Origin: DASRFA01 sp035651755
GTDB taxonomy: Bacteria > Desulfobacterota > Binatia > UBA12015
Direction: 5' to 3'
Length of the DNA stretch: 64,000 nt
Assembly: GCA_035651755.1 (NCBI GenBank)
Contig: DASRFA010000049.1
Coordinates: 43,863 to 107,862 of the forward strand
The notes under the pieces were generated by a model, which searched no databases, was not told the origin of the DNA, and saw only the letters and a list, made by a program, of their open reading frames with translations. Positions 25,987 to 33,836 of the stretch are shown here, one piece after another (position 1 is the stretch's first letter; every line of letters begins with the position of its first letter). Both the position numbers and the translations under genes were made by a program.

Positions 25987-27195
25987 ATGACGGAAAGACG
26001 TGACACCCCGGAGCAGGCGGAGTTCCGCGAGTACTGCCGGCGGTGGCTGGAGGAGAACCGGCCGCCCGCGCCAGCGTTTCGCATGCCGGTGTCGGCGATC
26101 GAGATCACCGGCGAGGAGCAGAGGCGCTACTTCTCCGACTGGCAGCGGAAGTGCCACGCGGCCGGCCTCGTCGGCGCCGACTATCCGAAGGAGTACGGCG
26201 GCGGCGGCCACAAGGGCTTCCAGACCGTCGCGTCGCAGGAGCTCGGACGGTCGGGCGCGCCGTTCATGATGAACGTGATCGGCCTCAGCATGGCGGCCCC
26301 GACCATCCTCGTCCACGGCACGGAGGCGCAGAAGCGCCGCTTCCTCCCTCCCCTCCTCTCCTGCGACGAGGTCTGGTGCCAGGGCTTCTCGGAGCCCGGC
26401 GCGGGCAGCGATCTGGCGAGCGCGCAGACCGCGGCGGTCCGGGAAGGCGACAACTGGATCGTCGACGGTCACAAGGTCTGGACGAGCCTCGCGCACTTTG
26501 CGGACTGGATGATCCTCCTCGCGCGCACGTCGCGCGACGACAAGTACAAGGGGCTCACGTACTTCATCGCCCCGATCCGGGGTGCGAAGGGCGTGACCGT
26601 GAGGCCGCTCGTCAAGATGACGGGCGAAGCGGGCTTCAACGAGGTCCTCTTCGACCACGTCGTCATCCCGGACGCGCAGCGCCTCGACGAGGTCGGCAAG
26701 GGATGGACGGTCGCCATGACGACCCTCACCTACGAGCGCGGCGCCGCGGAGGGCGCCGGGAGCGGCGGCGGTCCTTCGCTCGAGGACCAGGTGCAGGCGC
26801 TGATCGCGCTCGCGAAGCGGACGCCGCGCGCCGGCGCGACCGCATGGGACGACGCGGTCGTGCGCGACAAGATCGCGCGCATGGCGATTCGCGTCGAGGC
26901 GATGCGGCAGAACGCGCGCCGGGCGCGCGTCGAGACGCTGACCGACCACCCGATGCGCATCCCCCTCCAGAGCAAGGTGCAGCTGACGGAGCTGCACCAG
27001 GACCTCGGCGCGCTCGGGGTCGAGATCGCGGGCCCGCACTCGACCCGCTACCTCGGCGACGAAGCGGCGCCCGACGGCGGCGCCTGGCCGCACGCGTACA
27101 TGAACTCCTACGGCATGACGATCGCGGCCGGCTCCAACGAGATCCAGCGGAACATCCTGGGCGAGCGCGTCCTCGGCCTCGCGAAGTCGAAGTAG
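25987..27195 (+). CDS. Acyl-CoA dehydrogenase (large subunit type)
   Basis: A 402-residue FAD enzyme that introduces an alpha-beta double bond into an acyl-CoA. Family features are GLVGADYPKEYGGGG, CQGFSEPGAGSDLAS, WIVDGHKVWTS, YFIAPIRGAKGV and the C-terminal GSNEIQRNILGERVLGL, which binds FAD. It is immediately followed (13 bp) by a second, shorter dehydrogenase, the arrangement of heterotetrameric acyl-CoA dehydrogenases of steroid and side-chain degradation in actinobacteria. A GGAG precedes ATG 25987. Substrate unknown, but bulky or cyclic acyl-CoA is plausible by that analogy. Confidence 0.93.
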   Translation: MTERRDTPEQAEFREYCRRWLEENRPPAPAFRMPVSAIEITGEEQRRYFSDWQRKCHAAGLVGADYPKEYGGGGHKGFQTVASQELGRSGAPFMMNVIGLSMAAPTILVHGTEAQKRRFLPPLLSCDEVWCQGFSEPGAGSDLASAQTAAVREGDNWIVDGHKVWTSLAHFADWMILLARTSRDDKYKGLTYFIAPIRGAKGVTVRPLVKMTGEAGFNEVLFDHVVIPDAQRLDEVGKGWTVAMTTLTYERGAAEGAGSGGGPSLEDQVQALIALAKRTPRAGATAWDDAVVRDKIARMAIRVEAMRQNARRARVETLTDHPMRIPLQSKVQLTELHQDLGALGVEIAGPHSTRYLGDEAAPDGGAWPHAYMNSYGMTIAAGSNEIQRNILGERVLGLAKSK

Positions 27196-27208
27196 CGGGA
27201 GAGGAACG

Positions 27209-28360
27209 ATGGCGCTCAGCAAGGACTTCGGCTTCGGTGCCGACGAGCAGCTCGTGCGCGACCAGGCGCGGCGCTTCCTGCGCGACAGCGTCCCCGCGGA
27301 CCGCCTGCGATCGATGGTCGCGCGCGATCACCACGAGGCGTACGAGAGCGCGCTCCAGCCCGCCCCGTGGGACGAGGGCGTGTGGAAGCAGATGGTCGAG
27401 CTCGGCTGGACGGCGCTCGGCGTCCCGGAGGACGCGGGCGGGCTGGGCGCCAAGGCGATCCTCCGCGCGACGATCGCCGAGGAGATCGGCCGCGTCGCGC
27501 TGCCCTCGCCGCTCCCCGCGACGCTCGCGGCGACCGCGGTCCTGCGAGCCGCCGGCGCGAGCGCCGCGCTCGCGCGCATCGCGGCCGGCGAGCCCGTCAC
27601 GCTCGCGGTCACGCCGGAATCGGGGTCGTGGGATCCCGACGACGCCGGCGTCGCGGCGCGCGGCTCGGGCTCGGACGTCTCGCTCCACGGCCGCGCCGCC
27701 TTCGTGCAGGACGCCCGCAAGTGCCGCCGTCTGGTCGTCGCGGCGCGCGGGCCGGGCGGAATCGGCCTCCACGTCGTCCCGATCGATGCGCCCGGCGTGA
27801 CGGTCGCGCCCGATCGCATCGTCGACCTCACGCGCGATCAGGCGACGGTCGCGTTCGACGGCGTCCGCGTCGCCCCCGGCGACGTCGCGGCGCCCGACGG
27901 CCGGGGCGCGGCCGCCCTCCGCGACGCGCTTCCCGAGATCCTGACGCTTCTCGCCGCCGACCTCTGCGGCGCCGCCGAATGGCAGCTCCAGACGACCGCC
28001 GAGTACGCGCGCACCCGTGTCCAGTTCGAGCGCCCGATCGGCTTCTTCCAGGCCGTCAAGCATCCGCTCGTGAACGTCATGATGGCGATCGACGGCGCGC
28101 GCTCGCTCACCTACGCCGCCGCCTGTGCCATCGACGAGGACCCGGCCGACGCGCTCCGCCTCGCCCGCATGGCGAAGGCGGCCGCGTCGGACGCCGGCGC
28201 GTTCGCGTCGGATCGCTCGGTGCAGCTGCACGGCGGCATCGGCTTCACCTGGGAATGCGACGTCCACCTCTGGTTCAAGCGGCAGAAGCACAGCGAGCAG
28301 CTCTTCGGGAACGCGCCGGTGCAGCGCGCCGAGCTCGCGCGCATGCTCGCGTCCGGCTGA
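27209..28360 (+). CDS. Acyl-CoA dehydrogenase (second subunit type)
   Basis: A 383-residue acyl-CoA dehydrogenase-fold protein. DEQLVRDQARRFLRDSV starts the N-terminal helical domain; GWTALGVPEDAGGLGAKA and the C-terminal VQLHGGIGFTWECDVHLWF are typical of the partner chain in two-gene acyl-CoA dehydrogenases. The FAD/substrate stretch EPGAGSD seen in the upstream gene is not present and the middle domain (residues 120-210) is weakly conserved, which fits a specialised subunit. GGGAGAGGAA precedes ATG 27209. It probably forms an alpha2-beta2 complex with the product of 25987-27195. Confidence 0.9.
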   Translation: MALSKDFGFGADEQLVRDQARRFLRDSVPADRLRSMVARDHHEAYESALQPAPWDEGVWKQMVELGWTALGVPEDAGGLGAKAILRATIAEEIGRVALPSPLPATLAATAVLRAAGASAALARIAAGEPVTLAVTPESGSWDPDDAGVAARGSGSDVSLHGRAAFVQDARKCRRLVVAARGPGGIGLHVVPIDAPGVTVAPDRIVDLTRDQATVAFDGVRVAPGDVAAPDGRGAAALRDALPEILTLLAADLCGAAEWQLQTTAEYARTRVQFERPIGFFQAVKHPLVNVMMAIDGARSLTYAAACAIDEDPADALRLARMAKAAASDAGAFASDRSVQLHGGIGFTWECDVHLWFKRQKHSEQLFGNAPVQRAELARMLASG

Positions 28361-28440
28361 TCGTCTTCCCCCGCTGCCGCTCGCGCGCTGCGATGGCGAG
28401 CCGCATGCCGACCGCACGGGAGCGTGCGATCTGGACCGAA

Positions 28441-28457
28441 GTACGGAAATCCCGTAC
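28441..28457. promoter_or_regulatory. Palindromic operator upstream of the TetR gene
   Basis: GTACGG (28441-28446) and CCGTAC (28452-28457) form an inverted repeat with a 5-bp centre, ending 12 bp before the GTG start of the TetR-family gene. TACAAA (28455-28460) could be a -10 element, so a bound repressor would occlude the promoter. Confidence 0.5.
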
Positions 28458-28469
28458 AAACGTTCAACC

Positions 28470-29117
28470 GTGCGGATCCCGAAGGACACGCGCGCGCTCA
28501 GCGGGCCCGAGCGGCGACGCCGGAAGATCCTCGACGCCGCGCTCGAGCTGATCGGCGAGGGCGGACCGGACGCGATCACCCATCGCGCGGTCGCGGAGCG
28601 CGCGCAGGTCGCGCTCGGATCGACGACGTATCACTACCGCTCGCGCAACGAGCTCCTGCGCGCCGCCTTCCGCCATTACCTGACGGAGGCGACGGCGATC
28701 CTCACGGCTGCAGCGGCCGACGCGCGCTCGCCGCGCGCGACGATCGACGACGTCGCCGAGCTCGCCGCCGAAGCGGCGCGCCGCGGGGCGAACGACGCGA
28801 GGCTCGTTCGCCCGGAGTACGAGCTCATCCTCTCGACTCCCGGTGATCCCGAGCTCGCACGCGATTTCCTCGCGTACGAGCGCGCGCTCGAGAGCGGGCT
28901 CGCGGTGGTGCTGGAGCGCCTCGGGGTCGCGCGACCGAACGACGCGGCGCGGACGGTCATCGACATGGTCCGCGGCTTCGAGCTCGAGCGATTCGCGCGG
29001 CCGAAGGCGGACCCGAAGGACCTGAGGCGCCGCGTGCGCTCGCTGGTCGAGGCGCTCGCGGCTCCGGGCCGCGGTTCCCGCGTCGGCAAAGGCACTCGAA
29101 CGAGGCGGACCGGATAG
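28470..29117 (+). CDS. TetR-family transcriptional regulator
   Basis: A 215-residue regulator. The N-terminal HTH reads RRRKILDAALELIGEGGPD, then ITHRAVAERAQVALGSTTYHY, with the conserved Tyr-His-Tyr turn before RSRNELLRAAF; the C-terminal helical domain is the ligand/dimer part. GTG at 28470 is selected because the homologous region begins about 15 residues on, and it leaves the palindrome at 28441-28457 immediately upstream. It lies 109 bp after the acyl-CoA dehydrogenase pair and may control it and itself. The C-terminal 20 residues are basic and unrelated to the fold. Confidence 0.87.
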   Translation: MRIPKDTRALSGPERRRRKILDAALELIGEGGPDAITHRAVAERAQVALGSTTYHYRSRNELLRAAFRHYLTEATAILTAAAADARSPRATIDDVAELAAEAARRGANDARLVRPEYELILSTPGDPELARDFLAYERALESGLAVVLERLGVARPNDAARTVIDMVRGFELERFARPKADPKDLRRRVRSLVEALAAPGRGSRVGKGTRTRRTG

Positions 29118-29150
29118 GCGCACGTCGCGCGAGCGGAAAGGGGTGGAGCG

Positions 29151-30686
29151 ATGGATGGGGCGGATCGGGCGGGTCGGGATGGATGGCGCATGACGCGACG
29201 TGGCTTCCTCAGGGCTGCATCGGCGACCTCGGCGGCCTACGCGCTCGGATGCGGCAACTCGAGCACGTCGTCGCCGGGGAGCGGACCGTTCGACGTGGCG
29301 GTCGTCGGCGCCGGTCCGGCCGGGATCGGCGCGGCGAGGATGCTGCGTGCGCGCGGCAGGAGCGTCGTCGTGTTGGAGGCGCGCGACCGGATCGGCGGCC
29401 GCGCGCACAGCGACAACGACTCGTTCCCCGAGATCCCCGTCGACCTCGGCGCGGAATGGTTCATCCAGGTCGTCCCGACGGGCCCCAGCACCACGCGGAA
29501 CCCGTTGTACGACGAGGCCATCGCGAGCGGACGGGCGAAGGAGCTCGGGATCACGGCGGATCCACAGAACGTCCGGTTCTACGCCGGGCCCCGAACGCTC
29601 GGCACGGACGAGCAGGTCGCAGAGCCGCTCGCGACGGCCCTCGCGCTGAATGCGGCGATATTCGCCTACGGCGCACAGAGCGGCTGCGACCCCAGCGCGT
29701 GCGACCCGACGGCTTTCGCCGACGTCTCCGCGGAAGAAGCGGCGCGCCAGGCGGGCGTCCTTCCGTCGCTGCCCTGGTACGACTGGGCCGCCGCTCCCAC
29801 CGTGAACGAGGCGGGAGCTCCGCTGTCCGAGCTCTCGGCCCTGGATCTCTGGCTCCTCGCGAGCGGGGACGCGCCCCCGGGAGGCGACCCCGATCACTTC
29901 CTGATCCGCTCGGGAATGGGCAACTACATCAGCTCGCTCGGCGAAGACCTGCCCGTCGAGCTCGATACGCCCGTGACGTCCATCGACTGGGGCGGATCCG
30001 GCGGGGTGATTCTCGCCACGCCGGCCGGCACGGTACGCGCGAAGGCCGTCATCGTCACGGTCCCGATGGGCGTCCTCGCGAGCGAGCAGATCGCGTTCTC
30101 GCCGGGATTGCCGAGCGTGTACCTCGCGACGTTCGATCAGCTCCCGATGTCCGCCGTCGAGAAGACGTGGCTCCGGTTCTCCGAGCGCGTCTTCGACGTG
30201 ACCGACGATCGGATCTACCTCGGGCAGATCCTCCGCAACGACCGCATCCCGCCCGGCGTCCAGTTCAACTTCTTCGGGACCGACGTGATGGCCTGCATCG
30301 TCGGCGGGGACGTCGCGCGCGGCCTGGCTCGGGACGGTCGCGACGCTCTCGTCGACTTCGCGATGCAGTCCGCGGCCGATCTGTTCGGACCGCTCCCGCC
30401 CGGCGTCACCGTGACGGCGACGACGAGCACCTGGACGAACGACCCCTACTCGCGCGGCTCCTACACGCACGCCGTGCCGGGCGGCGTCGGCGCGCGGCTG
30501 ACGCTTGCGAACGACGCCATGGCGGCGTCGCTCCTCGGCAACCGCGTCTTCTTCGCGGGCGAGGCGTGCGCCTCTGACGGCACGTGGCTCCCTGCACGGA
30601 GCGTACTTGAGCGGACAGCGCGCCGCGTCCGCGGCGCTCGCAGCGCTCTGAGGGGGACGCGTCGCGCTACTGCTCGGTCGCGCTGA
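29151..30686 (+). CDS. Tat-exported flavin amine oxidase with a C-terminal frameshift
   Basis: As read, 511 residues. MTRRGFLRAASATSAAYALG is a twin-arginine signal, possibly with a lipid Cys. FDVAVVGAGPAGIGAARML is the FAD dinucleotide fold, VVLEARDRIGGRAHS the GG motif, and VFFAGEACASDGTW the C-terminal FAD motif of monoamine/polyamine oxidases. After that the frame degenerates, whereas the +1 frame from 30592 reads LHGAYLSGQRAASAALAAL and stops at 30651, the expected family C-terminus. Removing one C from CCC at 30590-30592 restores a 499-residue enzyme. Restored, it would no longer overlap the small gene at 30667-30828. Start may be ATG 29151 (GGAG upstream) or 29190. Confidence 0.85.
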   Translation: MDGADRAGRDGWRMTRRGFLRAASATSAAYALGCGNSSTSSPGSGPFDVAVVGAGPAGIGAARMLRARGRSVVVLEARDRIGGRAHSDNDSFPEIPVDLGAEWFIQVVPTGPSTTRNPLYDEAIASGRAKELGITADPQNVRFYAGPRTLGTDEQVAEPLATALALNAAIFAYGAQSGCDPSACDPTAFADVSAEEAARQAGVLPSLPWYDWAAAPTVNEAGAPLSELSALDLWLLASGDAPPGGDPDHFLIRSGMGNYISSLGEDLPVELDTPVTSIDWGGSGGVILATPAGTVRAKAVIVTVPMGVLASEQIAFSPGLPSVYLATFDQLPMSAVEKTWLRFSERVFDVTDDRIYLGQILRNDRIPPGVQFNFFGTDVMACIVGGDVARGLARDGRDALVDFAMQSAADLFGPLPPGVTVTATTSTWTNDPYSRGSYTHAVPGGVGARLTLANDAMAASLLGNRVFFAGEACASDGTWLPARSVLERTARRVRGARSALRGTRRATARSR

Positions 30687-30828
30687 TCACCAGGCCGCTC
30701 GCCTCGAGCTCGTCGAGGACCTCCTGGACCTCGGCCACCGGAAGCCCGAGCAAGCGCGCGACGTCGTGCGCCGTCGACGCGAGGCTCAGGCGGAGGACGG
30801 CGAGGACCGCGTGATGGACTTCTCCCAT
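30667..30828 (-). CDS. 53-residue helix-turn-helix-like microprotein B
   Basis: ATG at 30828 to TAG at 30667 encodes 53 residues: EVHHAVLAVLRLSLAST, then AHDVARLLGLPVAEVQEV and LDELEASGLVISATEQ. The pattern helix, 'A..VA..LGLP...V...LDELEASGLV' is that of a minimal winged-helix (MarR/ArsR-like recognition unit). It lies 4 bp downstream of a similar gene at 30833-30991, so the two are a tandem pair in one transcript. Too short for most gene callers; function unknown, perhaps a DNA- or protein-binding module. Confidence 0.6.
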   Translation of the reverse strand: MGEVHHAVLAVLRLSLASTAHDVARLLGLPVAEVQEVLDELEASGLVISATEQ

Positions 30829-30832
30829 CGCG

Positions 30833-30991
30833 CTATCTCGCCAAGCCCATCTGCTTCAGCTCTTCGAGGATGCGCTCGACCTCTTCGAGCGTGAGCCCGG
30901 TGAGCGCCGCGATCTGCTGCTCCGTCGCGCCGGGACGAGTCTTCCGGACGAGCAGCACGAGCTCCTGGACGTCGCTCAGGAAGCGACTCAT
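30833..30991 (-). CDS. 52-residue helix-turn-helix-like microprotein A
   Basis: ATG at 30991 to TAG at 30833 encodes 52 residues: SDVQELVLLVRKTRPGATE, then QQIAALTGLTLEEVERI and LEELKQMGLAR. It aligns with the neighbouring 53-residue protein at the same positions (leading helix, 'LTGLTLEEVERILEELKQMGL' versus 'LLGLPVAEVQEVLDELEASGL'), so the pair arose by duplication. GAGCGGG precedes the ATG. It resembles the minimal winged-helix unit of regulators; no effector domain is present. Confidence 0.6.
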   Translation of the reverse strand: MSRFLSDVQELVLLVRKTRPGATEQQIAALTGLTLEEVERILEELKQMGLAR

Positions 30992-31497
30992 CCCGCTCGC
31001 CGTCCGAGCGCAGCGAGGCCGCTTGCAGCACCACGAAACATCGATTGCTCGCCTCCCGCTCGCGCCCCCGCGCGAGCATGCCGGCGCCGGCTCGGTCGCC
31101 GGGTGGCTGGTCGTCGGTTGCTACGGAAGGCGATGCGGGTCCGGTATCGGGGATTCCCCGAGTCGGGATCAGGCAAATTCCGACCGGCGCGCCGCGCGTC
31201 GATCTCCGCGGCCCGTCTCGGGCTCGTCGCCGAGACGGGCGCGCGGAGGAGGCGGAAGCATCAGGGGTCGTGCAAAAGGCGTTGACGTGGCGCGAAGCGC
31301 TCGGGCGGCGCCGGTTCACCCGCGCTCGAAGGGTCGGCCGCGGCACGCTGGGCAACGGTATCGCGCGAAGCGTGCGACCCGTGCGCCAGGGACGGCACCC
31401 ACCGGTCGCGGCGCTCTCGCCGGCCTGGCGGCGCCCGAGCGTCGGTGCGCCCTCCGGGCGACGCGGCGGTCTCTCGCCTGACCCAGCCGGCTCGCGA
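30992..31497. other. 506-bp region without a gene, with two hairpins
   Basis: No open frame here has a convincing protein. It contains TCGGGGATTCCCCGA (31147-31161) and a long stem: CTCCGCGGCCCGTCTCGG (31204-31221) pairs with the strand 31230-31248 through one bulged G at 31241, giving 18 bp around an 8-nt loop. A structured RNA or an intergenic repeat is possible; no U-run follows on either strand. Confidence 0.5.
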
Positions 31498-32064
31498 TCA
31501 GCGCGCGGCCGCGCCGCGCCGTTCCGACCTCTCGAGCCGAGTCACCTCGCCGGCCGGCGCGCGATCGGACGCTCGATCGCCGCGGTCCCGAGCGACGAGC
31601 CGCGCGTCGAGCGACCACGGACCCGGGCCGGCCATGAGCAGGAACGCGCAGCTCATGAGCTGAGCGTACTCGGATCGGATCTCGTGCAGCACGGCCCAGA
31701 TGCCGACCTGTGGCGGGACCGGCGGCGGCGGCAAGGGCGACGTGCCGAGGAAGAGGCGCGGCTTCGTCGAGAGCATCGCGACGACCATCTCCACGACGAG
31801 CGGGATCGAGATCAGCCGCGTCCCGATCCCCACGATGAGCGCGATCCCGCCGACGATCTCCAGGACGCCGACGAACGAAGCCGTGAATTCCGGAAACGGC
31901 ATCGCGAGCTTCGTGAATCGACCGACCCCCTGATTCGCATAGACGAATTTCAGGATCCCCTCCCAGAGGAAGACCGCGCCCGCCATCCAGCGGATGGCGA
32001 CGGTCGCGCGCGGTCCGTCGATCGGCGGGTGCAGCAGCCATTCTCTCCATCGTGCGGTCGTCAT
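31498..32064 (-). CDS. DoxX-family membrane protein
   Basis: A 188-residue protein with about four hydrophobic segments: TVAIRWMAGAVFLWEGILKF, ASFVGVLEIVGGIALIVGIG, LISIPLVVEMVVAMLST and a last one near EYAQLMSCAFLLMAG. GxxFxWEGxLKF and GVLEIVGGIALIVG are DoxX/DUF417-like. DoxX proteins sit in the inner membrane and are linked to thiol or quinone redox reactions; none of that is proven here. ATG 32064 lies opposite the lipoprotein gene at 32282, with a palindrome at 32138-32158 between them. The C-terminal 35 residues are hydrophilic and Arg-rich. Confidence 0.85.
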   Translation of the reverse strand: MTTARWREWLLHPPIDGPRATVAIRWMAGAVFLWEGILKFVYANQGVGRFTKLAMPFPEFTASFVGVLEIVGGIALIVGIGTRLISIPLVVEMVVAMLSTKPRLFLGTSPLPPPPVPPQVGIWAVLHEIRSEYAQLMSCAFLLMAGPGPWSLDARLVARDRGDRASDRAPAGEVTRLERSERRGAAAR

Positions 32065-32137
32065 CGGTCACCTCCTACGACCGATACACCGGACGCCGCC
32101 TCGCGGATGGGATGCGACCGCCTTCGCGCCCGCGCCC

Positions 32138-32158
32138 CGAGTAGCGAGCCGCTACTCG
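32138..32158. promoter_or_regulatory. 21-bp palindrome in the DoxX/lipoprotein divergent region
   Basis: CGAGTAGCG (32138-32146) and CGCTACTCG (32150-32158) are perfect arms around AGC. It lies 74 bp upstream of the DoxX start and 124 bp upstream of the lipoprotein start, a natural place for an operator. Confidence 0.45.
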
Positions 32159-32281
32159 AAAGGTAGCGCCGACCTCCCGAAAGCGACGCCGGGCGTGCAC
32201 GCCGCGCGGCGGCGAACCGCGCGTCGCATCTTCAAATCATCCGGACGGCAAGGCGTCCGCGACGAAAGGGAGGAAACGGCA

Positions 32282-33517
32282 ATGTTTCGCACGATTCGTT
32301 CGCTCACGGAGCTCGGGCTCGGCGCCGGGACCGCGGTCATGCTGATCGCGTGCTCGTTCGGATCGCCGATCGGATTGGATACGCCGGGGGACCTGTACGA
32401 GATTCTCAACACGGCGCCGTACGCACAGCCGTACGACAGCGACCGGTGGACTGCGTTCAACGACGAGCGGCTGCGCGTCGACCACGGCTACAGCTGCATC
32501 GCCGCCGACCGTGCCGCCAGCAAGCGCGTTCTCGGAGTCCGGGTGATGGAGCAAGCCCCGATCCCGGAGAACTACGACGCGACGGTTTTCATGAACGGCT
32601 GGAACGCGGACTACCAGAGCAAGGATCATCACGTCATGGGCTTGGGCGGGGTCATCTTCAACGTCCGCAACATCGACGGACAGCTCTTCTGGGATGCGGG
32701 CGGCGTCCTGAGCGACCGGAAGGGCGACGACGCGTACGAGTGGTGCTACAACTACGACATCGTCTACTGGCCGACGAACTCGACCCAGTTCGACATCCGC
32801 GCCACGCATTCCGATCCGAGCGGCAAGCTGCTGTTCGTCGAGGGCGAGATCCAGGACTCGTTCGCCGTCCACACGATTCGGGGAACCTTCACCTCCCCGA
32901 ACCAGAAGGTGCCGCGCGCCGCGTTGCCGGCGGGAATGGCGATGGCCTACGACCACGGCGACCACCACGTCGCGCAGCTGGGCTTCGTGCTCGGCGACCA
33001 GTCGATCTCCGGCAAGACGCTCAGCTGGGAGTCGACCGCGATCCTCAAGGACAAGGCGAGGAGGCGCCGCTACCAGTCGGCGGCGGCGGTGAGCATCCTG
33101 AGCGGCCGCAACATCAAGGTGACGAAGCCCGCACAGGTGGGGGTCCTTTCGAACGACGTCTACCTGCCGCAGCCGAACGGGATCGACCTCGAGCCGCGTG
33201 CCACGGCGTCGTGCGGAAACGTCCAGCTCGGCGGCCCGCTGACCGTGGTCCGGAACTACGCGATCACCGGCCTCACGTCGCACTACGCGATCCCGATGCT
33301 CACCGGCTTCGAGCTCTCGTACAGCTGCAGCGACCAGCACGTGAAGTACGTCGGCGCGAAGCTCAAGGACTGGACGTACCAGCCGCCGGTCGATGGGCAG
33401 ACCGGCACTCTCTACTACCAGGTCGAGACGATGCTGACCGACAAGGACAAGATTCCGGGCATGAACGATCAGGTGGAGGTGAGCGTGCTCGGCATCAACC
33501 GCCTCGGCCAGGGATAG
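32282..33517 (+). CDS. Lipoprotein of unknown function
   Basis: A 411-residue protein. The N-terminus MFRTIRSLTELGLGAGTAVM is followed by LIACSFGS, a lipobox with Cys near residue 24. The mature part has repeated beta-type segments with D/H-rich spots (DHHVMGLGGVIF, DHGDHHVAQLGFVL, SDQHVKYVGAKLKDW), which recur about three times and suggest a repeated beta-propeller or beta-sandwich blade. I recognise no family. GGGAGGAAAC precedes ATG 32282. A perfect 20-bp palindrome follows the stop at 6 bp. Confidence 0.75.
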   Translation: MFRTIRSLTELGLGAGTAVMLIACSFGSPIGLDTPGDLYEILNTAPYAQPYDSDRWTAFNDERLRVDHGYSCIAADRAASKRVLGVRVMEQAPIPENYDATVFMNGWNADYQSKDHHVMGLGGVIFNVRNIDGQLFWDAGGVLSDRKGDDAYEWCYNYDIVYWPTNSTQFDIRATHSDPSGKLLFVEGEIQDSFAVHTIRGTFTSPNQKVPRAALPAGMAMAYDHGDHHVAQLGFVLGDQSISGKTLSWESTAILKDKARRRRYQSAAAVSILSGRNIKVTKPAQVGVLSNDVYLPQPNGIDLEPRATASCGNVQLGGPLTVVRNYAITGLTSHYAIPMLTGFELSYSCSDQHVKYVGAKLKDWTYQPPVDGQTGTLYYQVETMLTDKDKIPGMNDQVEVSVLGINRLGQG

Positions 33518-33522
33518 TTCAA

Positions 33523-33542
33523 CGAGGGGATCGATCCCCTCG
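33523..33542 (+). terminator. 20-bp perfect palindrome after the lipoprotein gene
   Basis: CGAGGGGATCGATCCCCTCG starts 6 bp after the TAG at 33515-33517. A strong stem without a T-run; likely a terminator. Confidence 0.6.
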
Positions 33543-33640
33543 CCCCGTTCGGCAAAGCCCGAGCCGTGCTCGGCGGGCGGCCGGCGGCGGAGGTCGGGAT
33601 CGCGCCGCGACGGTGCGCCGCGCGGAACGCGATCCGGGCA

Positions 33641-33716
33641 CGAGCCCGGCAGGCCCTCGATCGGCGGGGTCTCCCGGGCTCGCATGCGTCTCGCGCCCGG
33701 AGTGGCTCCCGGGCGC
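33641..33716. repeat. Two further hairpins in the 33518-33836 gap
   Basis: CGAGCCCGG (33641-33649) pairs with CCGGGCTCG (33674-33682); GCGCCCGGAG (33693-33702) pairs with CTCCCGGGCGC (33706-33716) with one unpaired G. Together with 33523-33542 the gap carries three stems and no gene. Confidence 0.45.
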
Positions 33717-33772
33717 ACGATGGGCGTGTCGGCCTATTGCATCGAGCAGGCGCAATGTTCATGATTTTCTAA

Positions 33773-33799
33773 ACATACGGAATGTACGCATTGTACGTG
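33773..33799. promoter_or_regulatory. Three tandem 9-bp TACG repeats in an AT-rich promoter patch
   Basis: ACATACGGA, ATGTACGCA and TTGTACGTG lie head to tail (33773-33799), sharing TACG at a 9-bp period. They sit in an AT-rich patch unusual for this window (33735-33803) just upstream of the DUF2867-like pair starting at 33837. Confidence 0.45.
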
Positions 33800-33836
33800 A
33801 TTTCCGCGCGGAGGTCCCGCGCAAGGAGTGGTGCCC

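Noticed and set aside
31316..31390. Possible zinc-ribbon end (RYRCPACRGRPFERG) on the minus strand
   Set aside because: No start or supporting sequence upstream in that frame; only one CxxC.
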